From positions 1 to 64,000 of the forward strand of contig CAUWJP010000009.1 of assembly GCA_963559135.1 (NCBI GenBank): a stretch of 64,000 nt of DNA, given 5' to 3'. The position numbers and the translations under genes are program-made. Shown here one piece after another: positions 17,904 through 27,618 of this stretch. The notes below the pieces were generated by a model. That model was not told the origin of the DNA. It saw nothing but the letters and a program-made list of their open reading frames with translations, and made no database searches. How positions within the stretch are numbered: the stretch's first letter is position 1; every line of letters starts with the position of its first letter. Source of the DNA: Sellimonas sp963559135. GTDB lineage: Bacteria > Bacillota > Clostridia > Lachnospirales > Lachnospiraceae.

Positions 17904-20525
17904 CTACTGGGAAGCAGTGCCCCCGCCGGAAGAATCACCCTGGGTGCCTCCATCGGTTGAACCGGAGGAAGTACTGTCTGAGCCCTGAGTACTGTCTGAG
18001 GAACTGCTGTTTCCGCTGCCAGAAGACGTTCCGCTGTCGGAAGATGTTTCGCTGTCAGTGGAAGTAGTTCCGTCAGAGCTTTCAGAAGACTGATTCTCTT
18101 CTGACTGGCTGGAACTGTCGGACTCATCTGTCTCACTGTCAGAACTGCTGCTTGTAGAACGACGAGTGGATTTGTGTCTGGAACAGCTTTCCGTAGGTGC
18201 AGTATCCTTGTCAAAATATTCTGTTACAGAAGGACATCCGGATACGGCAAGTTTGCCTGTGCTTGTGCAGACAGTCCGTTCAACAACGGAGTCCGGTGTC
18301 TCAAAGTCTGTATAGGAAAGTCCTTTTGTAGTATTGATCTGATCCATGATCTGTTTCCACATTCTCAGGTGGTAATCCCATTCCTGATCTGCAAGTGGAG
18401 TGTTGTCATCATAGCCGGTCCAGATCGTACAGGTATAATACGGAGTGTAGCCTGCAAACCAAAGATCGACGTTGTTGGATGTCGTACCGGTTTTACCGGC
18501 AGCGGCCATATTGGAAAGACGGGCCGGAGTACCGGTTCCTTCTGTCAGGACGCCTTCCATCGCGCTTGTCAGAAGGTAAGCAGTGGACTCTTTCAGGACA
18601 GTCCGTTTTTCCTGTGTCTGAGTACGGTCAAGCAGGACGTTTCCGTCATGGTCCAGAATCTTGGTGTACATGATCGGTTTCTGATAAACACCGCCGTTTG
18701 CAATTGTAGCATAAGCTGCGCACATTTCGTAATTATATACACCGTCTGTGATACCTCCAAGGGCAAGAGACTGGTGAATGTCGGTAAATACCTGGCCTTC
18801 GTCAGTCGTACGGCTTTCAACAAGTGTGGAAAGTCCGAAATTCTGACAATAGGTAAAGCCAAGCTGTGGTGTGATCTCTGTCAGTGTTTTGACTGCACAG
18901 ATGTTGGCGGACTGTTCGATAGCTTCCCGCATTGTCATATCACCGCGGTAATAATCGCCCCACCAGTTGGATACCGGTGTTCCATCCGCGTATTCGTACG
19001 GCTCGTCCTTGATGATTGTTGCCAGTGTCTCGCCGGCGCTGTCAAGGGCAGGAGCATAAGTAGACAGGATCTTGAAACAGGAACCAGGCTGTCTTGTAGA
19101 TCCGGTGTACGCACGATTCAGACTCATACTGGAGGATTTGGTTCCTCGTCCGCCGACCATGGCCTTGATCTGTCCAGTAGCCTGATCGATCACGGTGACG
19201 GATGCCTGAGGCTGCGGAGACAGGTTGATGACCTCGTCGTAAGTATCGCCTTCCTGAGCGATAGAAGCCTTAAATTCTTCGATGACCTGGTATGCTTCCT
19301 CCTCAGAATCAAAGGTGAGGCCATATTTCATATTCCGGAACTGCTTGATGTGTCCGGAACTGTAGTTTTCCTGTGTCCCATCGGCACGGGTAACAGTCAA
19401 CGCATAAGACAGTCCGTACTCGATGTTGGATGGATAATTACTGTCGTCATTGACGATCTGATCACAGATTCCCTGGATTTCCAGATCCTGTGTGGAATAA
19501 ATACTCAGCCCACCTTTGTATAATGTATTGTAGGCCTGAGTTTCACTGTAGCCGAGTCCGATATCTGGATCTTCCAGATCGTTCAGAATCTGTTCCGTCA
19601 GAGCATCCACGAAATAGCTCTGTGGAGTCGTGCTTTGAGTAATGTTCGTATTAACATTCTGAATACGGGAATAAACATCGTCAGCAACCGCTTCGCCATA
19701 TGCTTCCTGGGAAATATATCCCTGATCAAGCATGTTGTCAAGAACCTGCTCGCGGCGCTTTGCATTGTTGTCCGGATGCGTAATAGGATTGTAATAGCTC
19801 GGACTTTGAGTAATTGCTGCGATAACTGCGCATTCCGACAGGGTCAGCTGAGATACATCCTTGTTAAAGTAACGCTGGGAAGCTGCCTGTACCCCGAGCG
19901 TGTTCTGGCCAAGGTTGATGGTATTCAGATAGTTTTCCATAATTTCGCTTTTTGACATCTGCTTTTCAAGCTTGAGCGCAAGGTACTGCTCTTGAATTTT
20001 ACGCTCCAGTTTGTCAAAGAACGTATCTTCCGACATGAAGTCAAAAATATTATTCTTGATCAGCTGCTGTGTCAGGGTCGATGCACCCTGAGAAAAATCT
20101 CCGGTGGTGATACCGATGATTCCAGCACGGATGATACCTTTTGGATCGATACCGTTATGCTCATAAAAACGCTCGTCCTCGATTGCAACAAAAGCATGCT
20201 GAAGATCCTTTGGAATCTCGTCGATTGTCTTATAAACACGGTTGGAACCGGCGGAAGTCAGCCGCTCGGTTTCGGTCTTGTTATCCGACGCGTAAATAAC
20301 AGAAGTATATCCCGTCGGCTTTACATCTTCCGGGGTGACATCCGGGGCATCATCGATGACTTTTTTGATAAAAATCCCGCCGCCCACACATCCGGCTACG
20401 ACAAGAAGCAGGAGCGCCAGAAGGACTCCTTTAAAAATTCGTACGCCGAGACGTTTCTTTTTCAGTTTTGATTTTGAGGTAATGTCCCTTCGTTTCTTAG
20501 CAGCCTTTTTTCTACCATAGTTCAT
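17904..20525 (-). CDS. Class A penicillin-binding protein (PBP1A-like)
   Basis: A bifunctional peptidoglycan synthase of 873 residues, anchored by one N-terminal TM helix after a strongly basic cytoplasmic tail (RKKAAKKRRD). The GT51 domain carries EDERFYEHNGIDPKG and GASTLTQQLIKN. The transpeptidase domain has SCFK with catalytic Ser near 482, SAN, and KTGTTSNN. The last 85 or so residues are Ser/Thr/Asp/Gly-rich and disordered, probably wall-spanning. The start at 20525 (MNYGRKK) has AAAGGAGG nine bases upstream; an ATG two codons earlier is the alternative but is very close to that site. It is a single-gene unit, divergent from the YigZ gene. Confidence 0.94.
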   Translation of the reverse strand: MNYGRKKAAKKRRDITSKSKLKKKRLGVRIFKGVLLALLLLVVAGCVGGGIFIKKVIDDAPDVTPEDVKPTGYTSVIYASDNKTETERLTSAGSNRVYKTIDEIPKDLQHAFVAIEDERFYEHNGIDPKGIIRAGIIGITTGDFSQGASTLTQQLIKNNIFDFMSEDTFFDKLERKIQEQYLALKLEKQMSKSEIMENYLNTINLGQNTLGVQAASQRYFNKDVSQLTLSECAVIAAITQSPSYYNPITHPDNNAKRREQVLDNMLDQGYISQEAYGEAVADDVYSRIQNVNTNITQSTTPQSYFVDALTEQILNDLEDPDIGLGYSETQAYNTLYKGGLSIYSTQDLEIQGICDQIVNDDSNYPSNIEYGLSYALTVTRADGTQENYSSGHIKQFRNMKYGLTFDSEEEAYQVIEEFKASIAQEGDTYDEVINLSPQPQASVTVIDQATGQIKAMVGGRGTKSSSMSLNRAYTGSTRQPGSCFKILSTYAPALDSAGETLATIIKDEPYEYADGTPVSNWWGDYYRGDMTMREAIEQSANICAVKTLTEITPQLGFTYCQNFGLSTLVESRTTDEGQVFTDIHQSLALGGITDGVYNYEMCAAYATIANGGVYQKPIMYTKILDHDGNVLLDRTQTQEKRTVLKESTAYLLTSAMEGVLTEGTGTPARLSNMAAAGKTGTTSNNVDLWFAGYTPYYTCTIWTGYDDNTPLADQEWDYHLRMWKQIMDQINTTKGLSYTDFETPDSVVERTVCTSTGKLAVSGCPSVTEYFDKDTAPTESCSRHKSTRRSTSSSSDSETDESDSSSQSEENQSSESSDGTTSTDSETSSDSGTSSGSGNSSSSDSTQGSDSTSSGSTDGGTQGDSSGGGTASQ

Positions 20526-20632
20526 GAGCATATGCCTCCTTTTATACCAAACCATTATAGCAAATTTCAATATTGAAATAAAGAAAAAAATGCAATCTTC
20601 AGTATTCGCTGATAAAAATTTAAGAAAAAGTT

Positions 20633-20660
20633 TTGAAAATGTTGAAATTCCTGTTATAGT
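20633..20660 (+). promoter_or_regulatory. Promoter of the YigZ gene
   Basis: TTGAAA and TATAGT separated by 16 bases, 28 bases upstream of the start codon. Confidence 0.6.
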
Positions 20661-20688
20661 AAAAAAAGAAGATACAGGAGGAACGAAC

Positions 20689-21345
20689 ATGGTTGAAGAA
20701 TACAGGACAGTGCTTGATAACGGGGAAGCAGAGACTGTTGAAAAGAAGTCACGTTTCCTTGCGGCAGTTTCCCATATTGATACGGAGGAAGAGGCACTGG
20801 AATTTATAGAGAGCATTCGGAAAAAGCATTACAATGCTACACACAACTGCTATGCTTATGTGTTGGGCGAGCGGTTTGAACTGCAACGATTCAGTGACGA
20901 CGGAGAGCCGGGCGGAACTGCAGGAAAGCCGATTCTTGATGTATTGACAGGAGAGGGCATCCACGACACCGTGATTGTGGTGACCCGTTATTTTGGAGGG
21001 ACGCTTCTAGGAACAGGGGGGCTTGTCAGGGCTTACTCCGGTGCGGCAAAAGAGGGACTTCTTGCAAGTACTATTATTACCAGAAAACGCGGGGTTAAAC
21101 TGAAAATTCGGACAGAATATACCGGACTTGGAAAGATTCAGTATCTCCTTGCGCAGAATGGAATCCATATTCTGGACACCCAGTATACGGAATGTGTCAG
21201 CATGGAGTGCTTGATTCCTTTTGGCGAAAAAGGGAAAATAGAAAAAGAACTGACAGAGGGGACGAATGGACAGGCCGAACTGGAATGGGGAGAAGAGTGC
21301 TTTTTTGCAGTGCATAAGGGAGAAACAATGCTGTTTGAGAAATAG
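20689..21345 (+). CDS. YigZ / IMPACT family protein
   Basis: A 218-residue protein with an N-terminal UPF0029 (Impact) domain and a C-terminal DUF1949 domain. Diagnostic strings are KKHYNATHNCYAY, SDDGEPGGTAGKPILD and VTRYFGGTLLGTGGLVRAYS. The bacterial family is linked to translation or ribosome-associated control by analogy with eukaryotic IMPACT; its biochemical role is unsettled. The start at 20689 follows AGGAGG by eight bases. The frame is open further upstream, but that would run through the promoter region. Single-gene unit with its own promoter and terminator. Confidence 0.92.
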   Translation: MVEEYRTVLDNGEAETVEKKSRFLAAVSHIDTEEEALEFIESIRKKHYNATHNCYAYVLGERFELQRFSDDGEPGGTAGKPILDVLTGEGIHDTVIVVTRYFGGTLLGTGGLVRAYSGAAKEGLLASTIITRKRGVKLKIRTEYTGLGKIQYLLAQNGIHILDTQYTECVSMECLIPFGEKGKIEKELTEGTNGQAELEWGEECFFAVHKGETMLFEK

Positions 21346-21380
21346 GAAAGGGGCTGTGGTTTTGCAGCCCCTTGTTTTTA
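21346..21380 (+). terminator. Terminator after the YigZ gene
   Basis: AAGGGGCTG / CAGCCCCTT stem with a GTTTTTAT tail. Confidence 0.87.
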
Positions 21381-21385
21381 TAATA

Positions 21386-21925
21386 CTACTGAAATTCCGG
21401 TTCAATCAAACCGTAAGTATTATTCTTTCTCTTGTATACAACATTGACTTCATCTGTTTCAGCGTTGGTAAATACGTAGAAATTATGACCAAGAAGTTCC
21501 ATCTGAATGCATGCGTCTTCCGGAAACATTGGTTTAATACCAAATCGTTTCGTACGGATAATCTGAATAGAATCGTCTTCCACGCTGTCATGGTCATGGT
21601 CTTCCACAAATGATTTGCTGAAATCCACACCGGCCTGATGCTTTTCAACCAGTTTGTTTTTATATTTGCGGAGCTGACGTTCGATGATCTCTTCAACAAG
21701 ATCGATAGAAACATACATATCGCTGCTGGACTGTTCGGAGCGGATAATATTTCCCTTGAGAGGGATGGTGACTTCGATTTTCTGCTCTTCTCTTTCCACA
21801 CTGAGTGTAACGTGGATCTCGGTTTCAGGAGTGAAATATCTTTCCAACTTTCCAAGTTTGTGTTCGATTGTTTCCTTTAAAGCAGGCGTCACATCGATAT
21901 TTTTTCCTCTGATAATAAATTTCAT
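21386..21925 (-). CDS. hpf: Ribosome hibernation promoting factor, long form
   Basis: A 179-residue long-type HPF that pairs 70S ribosomes into inactive 100S dimers in stationary phase or stress. The N-terminal S30AE domain (MKFIIRGKNIDVTPALKE onward) binds the decoding region; the C-terminal dimerisation domain begins near residue 118 with IIRTKRFGIKPMFPEDACIQ, the long-HPF signature. AAGGAG lies ten bases before the start. It has its own promoter upstream. Its 3' end faces the YigZ gene 40 bases away. Confidence 0.96.
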   Translation of the reverse strand: MKFIIRGKNIDVTPALKETIEHKLGKLERYFTPETEIHVTLSVEREEQKIEVTIPLKGNIIRSEQSSSDMYVSIDLVEEIIERQLRKYKNKLVEKHQAGVDFSKSFVEDHDHDSVEDDSIQIIRTKRFGIKPMFPEDACIQMELLGHNFYVFTNAETDEVNVVYKRKNNTYGLIEPEFQ

Positions 21926-22023
21926 AAGCCCAACTCCTTTTTCCTGTATTTTCTGCCGTACGCAAAAGCGGTAAAACTCTGGCAGAAGATCTTCTCAAAT
22001 CCAAGATTTGAATTTCTGCTTTT

Positions 22024-22052
22024 ATTATACTACGAAGACTTTGAACATGCAA
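22024..22052 (-). promoter_or_regulatory. hpf promoter
   Basis: On the minus strand TTGCAT and a perfect TATAAT are separated by 17 bases. This leaves a leader of about 90 bases before the hpf start, with a small AAATC-type inverted repeat in it. Confidence 0.7.
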
Positions 22053-22132
22053 TTATAAATAACTAAAAAAAATATTAAAAATAAAAAATTTACTGACAAA
22101 ATCTGTAAAGCATAAATAATAGAATAAAAAAT

Positions 22133-23011
22133 TCACTGTTTTTTCTGGACGAATGTAAAGAAGGCAGGGTATAAAAACAGAACCCAGATAACAAGGAACG
22201 CGTAAACAACTGCCTCCCAAAGAAGGGCGGAGCTAAGTTCTGAGAGAAGAAGCTGGAAGGCAAGCGTAGATAACAGTCCTGCCAGCAGTTTTATAGCCTG
22301 TCCGGTACGGGTGCGTGTCTTAGTTGAAAAGTGAAGTTTTGTCTGTTCCAGATAAAGTCCGACGGCGAAGCCCACTCCAGCTCCAGCGGCTTTGATACAG
22401 TCTGCGGCATATTTGATATCCAGTCGGTCAAAATGCAGCAGAAGACAGGCATAAAGAAGGACTGCCAGGGCACAGAGCACCAGGATGATACAAAACGTCC
22501 GGAAGCGGCAAAACAGCCTGGAAGAAAATCTGGAAAAGAACCAGGAAAAGGCAAGGGAAACAGTTAGGGCAGCAAGGACATCTTTTGGCGTATGGACACC
22601 CAGGTACATTCTTGAAAATCCGATCAGAAGAAATACTGCGGTAAATAACACTTTCAGAATCCTGTTCCTGGTTTTCATTGCAAGGGGTGCAAACAGACAG
22701 GTACCGCCCTGGGTGTGCCCACTTGGAAAAGAGTAGCCGGTGGCATGGGAAACGGCGCTTTTCACCGGCGTGAAATCCGGGTCCAGAATCCATGGACGCG
22801 GAACCTGAAAGGTGATTTTCATGCTCTGCACAAGAAGACCGGACGAAAAATAGGTCAGGCCCAGCTGGCAGGCAAATGTTTTATTGAAGCACCAGTAAAA
22901 GCAGCAGATGATCGCAAGAAGAAAAGGTTCCTGACCAAAACAGGTAACGAACTGAAAGAATTCGTTACCTGCAGGAGTCCGGATGCCTTCTAAAAACCAT
23001 AAAAAATTCAT
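22133..23011 (-). CDS. PAP2-family membrane phosphatase
   Basis: A 292-residue integral membrane protein with several hydrophobic helices and the three PAP2 active-site motifs: KITFQVPRP (KX6RP), SFPSGHTQ (PSGH) and SRMYLGVHTPKD (SRX5HXXXD). Enzymes of this type dephosphorylate lipid phosphates such as undecaprenyl pyrophosphate, phosphatidic acid or PGP on the outer face of the membrane. The start at 23011 follows GAGGTG. The gene lies 25 bases after the stop of typA on the same strand, so it may be co-transcribed with it. Which lipid is used cannot be told from the sequence. Confidence 0.9.
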   Translation of the reverse strand: MNFLWFLEGIRTPAGNEFFQFVTCFGQEPFLLAIICCFYWCFNKTFACQLGLTYFSSGLLVQSMKITFQVPRPWILDPDFTPVKSAVSHATGYSFPSGHTQGGTCLFAPLAMKTRNRILKVLFTAVFLLIGFSRMYLGVHTPKDVLAALTVSLAFSWFFSRFSSRLFCRFRTFCIILVLCALAVLLYACLLLHFDRLDIKYAADCIKAAGAGVGFAVGLYLEQTKLHFSTKTRTRTGQAIKLLAGLLSTLAFQLLLSELSSALLWEAVVYAFLVIWVLFLYPAFFTFVQKKQ

Positions 23012-23036
23012 ATAGACACCTCAGAATATCTTATTT

Positions 23037-24866
23037 CTATTTTTTTGCGCTGTCACGTTTACGCATTCTGGAATCCAGAATCTTTTTACGGATTCGCAGA
23101 CTCTTTGGAGTCACTTCCAGAAGCTCATCTGTATCAATGAAATCCAGCGCCTCCTCCAGACTTAAGATGCGCGGAGGAGAGAGTTTTAATGCATCATCGG
23201 AACCGGAAGCACGGGTATTAGTCAGGTGTTTTGCACGGCAGACATTAATTTCGATGTCATCCGTCTTTGCATTTTGGCCGACTACCATTCCGGCATAGAC
23301 ACGTTCGCCCGGAGTGATAAATAATGTTCCACGTTCTTGAGCATTGAAAAGACCATAGGTCAGAGCTTCGCCTGTCTCAAAAGCGATCAGGGAACCGTTT
23401 TTGCGGTACTGGATTTCACCCTTGTACGGAGCGTAGCCGTCGAAGGCAGTATTCATGATTCCGTTTCCTTTTGTGTCAGTCAGGAAGTCACCGCGGTATC
23501 CGATCAGACCTCTGGATGGGATGGAGAATTCCAGTCTGGTGTAGGCACCGTTTGACATTCCCATATTCCGAAGCTCGCCTTTTCTCTGGCTTAGCTTGTC
23601 GATAACAGTTCCGGTAAATTCGTCCGGAACATCGATGTAGACAAGCTCCATCGGCTCTAACAGTTTTCCGTTTTCGTCTTCTTTATAAAGTACCTCTGCC
23701 TTGCTGACCGCAAATTCATAGCCTTCCCGGCGCATGTTCTCGATCAGGACGGAGAGATGAAGCTCGCCTCGTCCGGACACTTTGAAGCTGTCCATATCGT
23801 CGGTATCTTCCACGCGGAGACTGACGTCTGTATTCAGTTCCCGGAACAGACGGTCGCGGAGATGACGGGAAGTTACGAATTTTCCTTCCTGTCCCGCAAA
23901 CGGGCTGTCGTTGACCTTGAACTGCATGGAGATCGTAGGTTCGGAAATCTTCTGGAACGGGATCGGATCCGGATGATCCGGCGAACAGATCGTATCTCCG
24001 ATAGAAATATCAGCGATACCGGAAATCGCAACGATAGAACCGATACCAGCCTCTTTGACCTCGATTTTATTCAGTCCGTCAAACTCATAGAGCTTACTGA
24101 TTTTTACTCGTTTCTGTTTGTCCGGTTCATGGTGGTTGACAACGATGACATCCTGGTTGACACGGATCGTTCCATTGTCAACTTTTCCAACACCGATACG
24201 GCCTACGTACTCATTATAGTCAATTGTACTGATGAGCACCTGGGTGGAGGCGTCCGGGTCTCCTTCCGGAGCAGGAATGTATTCCAGAATTGTCTCAAAA
24301 AGCGGAATCATATTTTCCGGCTTGTCATCCAGTTCCAGAATCGCGTATCCGCCCTTTGCGGAAGCATACACAAACGGGCAGTCCAGCTGGCTGTCATCTG
24401 CGTCCAGATCCATAAAGAGCTCCAGTGTCTCATCAATTACTGCATCCGGACGTGCTTCCGGACGGTCGATCTTGTTGATGCAGACAATGACTGGAAGCTT
24501 TAACTCCAGTGCCTTTTTTAGAACGAATTTTGTCTGCGGCATCGGCCCTTCAAAGGCATCCACAACAAGGACTACTCCGTTTACCATCTTGAGGACACGC
24601 TCTACCTCTCCGCCGAAATCGGCATGCCCCGGCGTGTCAATGATGTTGATTTTCGTATTTTTGTAATGTACGGCTGTATTTTTGGAAAGGATGGTGATGC
24701 CGCGTTCACGCTCAATGTCATTGGAGTCCATTACACGCTCCTCTACTTCCTGATTCTCACGGAAGACGCCGCTCTGCTTTAATAGCTCGTCAACCAAAGT
24801 TGTTTTTCCGTGGTCTACATGGGCGATAATGGCAATATTACGAATATCTTCACGTTTTATTTTCAT
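23037..24866 (-). CDS. typA: Translational GTPase TypA/BipA
   Basis: A ribosome-associated GTPase of 609 residues related to EF-G, involved in ribosome assembly and stress or low-temperature adaptation. The G domain shows AHVDHGKTTLVDELL (G1), RGITI (G2), DTPGHADFGGEV (G3), NKIDRPEARP (G4) and SAKGG (G5). It continues through the EF-Tu-like barrel, two EF-G III/V-like folds and the TypA-specific C-terminal domain (MVVGQNAKTDDIEINVCR, TNTRASGSDDALKL). GAAGGATATAACG precedes the start. It is followed by the PAP2 gene. Confidence 0.98.
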   Translation of the reverse strand: MKIKREDIRNIAIIAHVDHGKTTLVDELLKQSGVFRENQEVEERVMDSNDIERERGITILSKNTAVHYKNTKINIIDTPGHADFGGEVERVLKMVNGVVLVVDAFEGPMPQTKFVLKKALELKLPVIVCINKIDRPEARPDAVIDETLELFMDLDADDSQLDCPFVYASAKGGYAILELDDKPENMIPLFETILEYIPAPEGDPDASTQVLISTIDYNEYVGRIGVGKVDNGTIRVNQDVIVVNHHEPDKQKRVKISKLYEFDGLNKIEVKEAGIGSIVAISGIADISIGDTICSPDHPDPIPFQKISEPTISMQFKVNDSPFAGQEGKFVTSRHLRDRLFRELNTDVSLRVEDTDDMDSFKVSGRGELHLSVLIENMRREGYEFAVSKAEVLYKEDENGKLLEPMELVYIDVPDEFTGTVIDKLSQRKGELRNMGMSNGAYTRLEFSIPSRGLIGYRGDFLTDTKGNGIMNTAFDGYAPYKGEIQYRKNGSLIAFETGEALTYGLFNAQERGTLFITPGERVYAGMVVGQNAKTDDIEINVCRAKHLTNTRASGSDDALKLSPPRILSLEEALDFIDTDELLEVTPKSLRIRKKILDSRMRKRDSAKK

Positions 24867-25078
24867 ATCGTTATATCCTTCTTTCTACTTATTTAATGTA
24901 GCAACTTATATAGTCTACCATATTTTTTGAATTTTACAAGCATTTCTATCCATATTTATCGGAATATGTCGATCGAATTTTATGGAAAATAGAATGTATT
25001 GGTCATATCCTTTGAAAGAGGGGCATAAAGTATTAAAGATAAAAAACTACGTATCAGAGGAAGGGAGAATTACATTTC

Positions 25079-25714
25079 ATGTCAGATAAGATCATTGAAA
25101 ACAACCAGGTAACGATTATGGGACAGGTGGCAACAACATTTGAATTCAGCCACGAAGTATTTGGAGAGGGCTTCTATACGATGGAAGTGCTTGTGAAGCG
25201 TCTGAGCAATTCGGAGGACCGGATCCCGGTCATGATCTCCGAACGCCTGATCGATGTGACTCAGGACTATGTGGGCGAATATATTATCGTCCAGGGGCAG
25301 TTCCGGTCCTATAATCGGCATGAGGAACAGAAAAACAGGCTTGTGCTGTCCGTCTTTGCAAGGGAAGTATCCTTTGTGGAGAGCGATGAGGATATGGACG
25401 GCGTCAAGACAAACAGTATTTTTCTGGACGGCTATATCTGCAAGGCACCGGTATACAGAAAAACTCCGCTTGGAAGGGAAATTGCGGATCTTCTGTTAGC
25501 CGTCAATCGGCCGTACGGAAAATCGGATTATATTCCATGTATCTGCTGGGGACGTAACGCGAGGTTTGCTTCATCCTTTGAAGTCGGCGCGCATGTACAT
25601 ATTCTCGGACGGGTGCAGAGTCGGGAATATATAAAGAAATTATCGGAGACGGAGACAGAAAAAAGAACTGCCTATGAAGTGTCGGTAAGTAAGCTGGAAT
25701 GTCAGGAAGAATAG
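25079..25714 (+). CDS. SSB-like protein with two OB folds
   Basis: A 211-residue protein that looks like two single-stranded DNA-binding OB folds in tandem. The first runs from about residue 8 (NQVTIMGQV) to 100 (SVFAREVSFVE), the second from about 110 (NSIFLDGYICKAPVYRKTP) to 205. The second holds the more SSB-like pattern (LGREIADLLLAVNRPYGKSDYIPCICWGRNARFA). The acidic SSB tail that recruits repair proteins is absent. The start at 25079 follows GAAGGGAG. It stands alone between typA and dapA. A role in DNA binding is likely, but it is not the main replicative SSB. Confidence 0.82.
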   Translation: MSDKIIENNQVTIMGQVATTFEFSHEVFGEGFYTMEVLVKRLSNSEDRIPVMISERLIDVTQDYVGEYIIVQGQFRSYNRHEEQKNRLVLSVFAREVSFVESDEDMDGVKTNSIFLDGYICKAPVYRKTPLGREIADLLLAVNRPYGKSDYIPCICWGRNARFASSFEVGAHVHILGRVQSREYIKKLSETETEKRTAYEVSVSKLECQEE

Positions 25715-25842
25715 TGGCCCAATGCTGGAAAGACTCGTTGAATTGATGTTTGACACATGTTGGGAATAGTGATAAACTTTCAGTAATGACGATTTAATGT
25801 TCTAAAGTGTGAAAAGGAAACAAACGAGTTGGAGGTAATATT

Positions 25843-26730
25843 ATGTCGATATTTACAGGGTCAGGTGTAGCGCTTGTGACACCATTTTTACCGGATGGTT
25901 CCGTAAACTATGATAAGCTCGATGAACTGATTGAGTATCATATTGCCCATAAAACGGATGCGATTATTATCTGTGGTACGACCGGTGAGTCATCCACGTT
26001 GACAGAAGAAGAGCACATGGAGTGCATCAAATTTACGATTCAGCAGGTGAAAAAGAGAATCCCGGTTATTGCGGGGACTGGATCCAACGCCACATTTACG
26101 ACAATCGAAATGTCAAGAGAGGCGGTTGAGTACGGTGCGGATGCACTGCTTCTTGTAACGCCGTACTACAATAAGGCGACACAGAAAGGACTCGTTGCTC
26201 ATTATAAGGCGGTAGCTGACGAGGCAAAGGCTCCGATTATTCTCTACAGCGTGGCAAGCCGGACCGGATTGAATATCGCGCCGGAGACGGCAGCAGAGCT
26301 CGCTAAAATCGATAATATTGTGGCAATTAAAGAGGCGTCAGGCAATATTTCCCAGATTACAAAGATCATGCAGCTGACAGACGGAAAGCTGGATCTGTAT
26401 TCCGGCAATGACGACCAGATAGTGCCGCTTCTGTCCCTTGGAGGAAAAGGAGTGATTTCCGTTCTTGCCAATATTGCACCGGAGTATACACATGATCTTT
26501 GCCAGAAGTTCTTTGACGGCGACCTGAAGGGAAGCCTGAAGATGCAGCTGGATGCGCTGCCGCTGATCGAAAAGCTGTTCTGTGAAGTTAATCCGATTCC
26601 GGTAAAGACGGCGATGAATCTGCTTGGAAAAGAAGTAGGAGATCTGAAGATGCCGCTTTCCCCGATGGAGGAGGCTCACAAACAGGCTCTTGCAGAAGAG
26701 ATGAAAAAGTTTGGAATGAAACTGGTTTAA
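25843..26730 (+). CDS. dapA: 4-hydroxy-tetrahydrodipicolinate synthase DapA
   Basis: Condenses aspartate semialdehyde with pyruvate, the first step committed to diaminopimelate and lysine. At 295 residues it is of standard length. Key strings: GTTGESSTLTEEEH, the TPYYNK tyrosine near residue 108, and the Schiff-base lysine in VAIKEASGN near residue 162. The start follows TTGGAGGT by eight bases. No lysine riboswitch is seen upstream. dapB follows after about 100 bases that include a hairpin. Confidence 0.98.
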   Translation: MSIFTGSGVALVTPFLPDGSVNYDKLDELIEYHIAHKTDAIIICGTTGESSTLTEEEHMECIKFTIQQVKKRIPVIAGTGSNATFTTIEMSREAVEYGADALLLVTPYYNKATQKGLVAHYKAVADEAKAPIILYSVASRTGLNIAPETAAELAKIDNIVAIKEASGNISQITKIMQLTDGKLDLYSGNDDQIVPLLSLGGKGVISVLANIAPEYTHDLCQKFFDGDLKGSLKMQLDALPLIEKLFCEVNPIPVKTAMNLLGKEVGDLKMPLSPMEEAHKQALAEEMKKFGMKLV

Positions 26731-26746
26731 CAGAATCAGAAAAAGA

Positions 26747-26774
26747 AAAGAGGGAGCCGAAAGGCGCCCTCTTT
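26747..26774 (+). other. Stable GAAA-tetraloop hairpin in the dapA-dapB gap
   Basis: AAAGAGGGAGCC / GGCGCCCTCTTT with a GAAA loop and a single mismatch. No T-run follows, so it is more likely an RNA-stabilising or partial attenuating element than a full terminator. Confidence 0.55.
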
Positions 26775-26833
26775 GGATATACGAGAAAGGGAAAAAGAGC
26801 GGAAAGGATTTTACGAAAAGGAGAAGAGCAAAG

Positions 26834-27592
26834 ATGGTAAGAATAATTATGCATGGCTGTAATGGAAAAATGGGACAGGTGATTACACGACTTGCTGCAG
26901 AAGACGTGAACTGTCAGATTGTGGCTGGGATTGATACATTCAAAGGGATTGACAATACGTATCCGGTATTTGACAGCCTGAAAGAATGTGACGTGGAAGC
27001 AGATGTTGTGATCGATTTTTCAAACGCAAAAGCAGTGGACGGGCTTCTGGAAGCATGCTGTAAAAAGAAACTGCCGGTAGTGCTTTGTACGACCGGCCTT
27101 TCCGAAGAGCAACTTCAGAAAGTGGAAGACGCAGCCAAAGAGACGGCAGTGCTCAAATCTGCCAATATGTCTCTTGGAATCAATTTGCTGATGCGACTTT
27201 TAAAGGATGCGGCAAAAGTCCTTGCCCAGGCAGGATATGATATTGAAATTGTCGAAAAGCATCATAATAAAAAGGTAGACGCGCCAAGCGGAACAGCGCT
27301 GGCACTTGCCGATGCCATCAACGAGACGCAGGATCCGAAATATGCATATTGTTATGACAGAAGTCAGGAGAGAAAGCAAAGAGAAAAAAAAGAGATCGGA
27401 ATTTCAGCTGTCCGTGGAGGAACCATCGTCGGGGAACACGAGGTGCTTTTTGCAGGAGAGGACGAAGTGATTGAGTTTAAGCATACTGCTTATTCCAAGG
27501 CCGTGTTTGGAAAAGGTGCCCTGGAAGCAGCAAAATTCCTGGCAGGAAGACCGGCAGGAAGATATGAGATGAGCGACGTGATTTCATTTTAA
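26834..27592 (+). CDS. dapB: 4-hydroxy-tetrahydrodipicolinate reductase DapB
   Basis: Reduces the DapA product with NAD(P)H on the way to diaminopimelate. The 252 residues contain the nucleotide loop GCNGKMGQVI at the N terminus, and the active-site segment EIVEKHHNKKVDAPSGTAL with its His-His-Asn-Lys and PSGTA motifs. AAAAGGAGAAG precedes the start. It probably forms an operon with dapA. Confidence 0.98.
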   Translation: MVRIIMHGCNGKMGQVITRLAAEDVNCQIVAGIDTFKGIDNTYPVFDSLKECDVEADVVIDFSNAKAVDGLLEACCKKKLPVVLCTTGLSEEQLQKVEDAAKETAVLKSANMSLGINLLMRLLKDAAKVLAQAGYDIEIVEKHHNKKVDAPSGTALALADAINETQDPKYAYCYDRSQERKQREKKEIGISAVRGGTIVGEHEVLFAGEDEVIEFKHTAYSKAVFGKGALEAAKFLAGRPAGRYEMSDVISF

Positions 27593-27618
27593 TTTTAACA
27601 TGAATAAAATTGGATTTT

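Noticed and set aside
17904..18180. Ser/Thr-rich repeats at the PBP C terminus as a separate repeat element
   Set aside because: They are the in-frame disordered tail of the PBP, not a DNA repeat family.
18174..19523. 449-residue plus-strand frame inside the PBP gene
   Set aside because: Long antisense shadow of a gene with clear GT51 and transpeptidase motifs.
26747..26774. Full terminator between dapA and dapB
   Set aside because: No T-run follows the stem; the genes are probably still one transcript.
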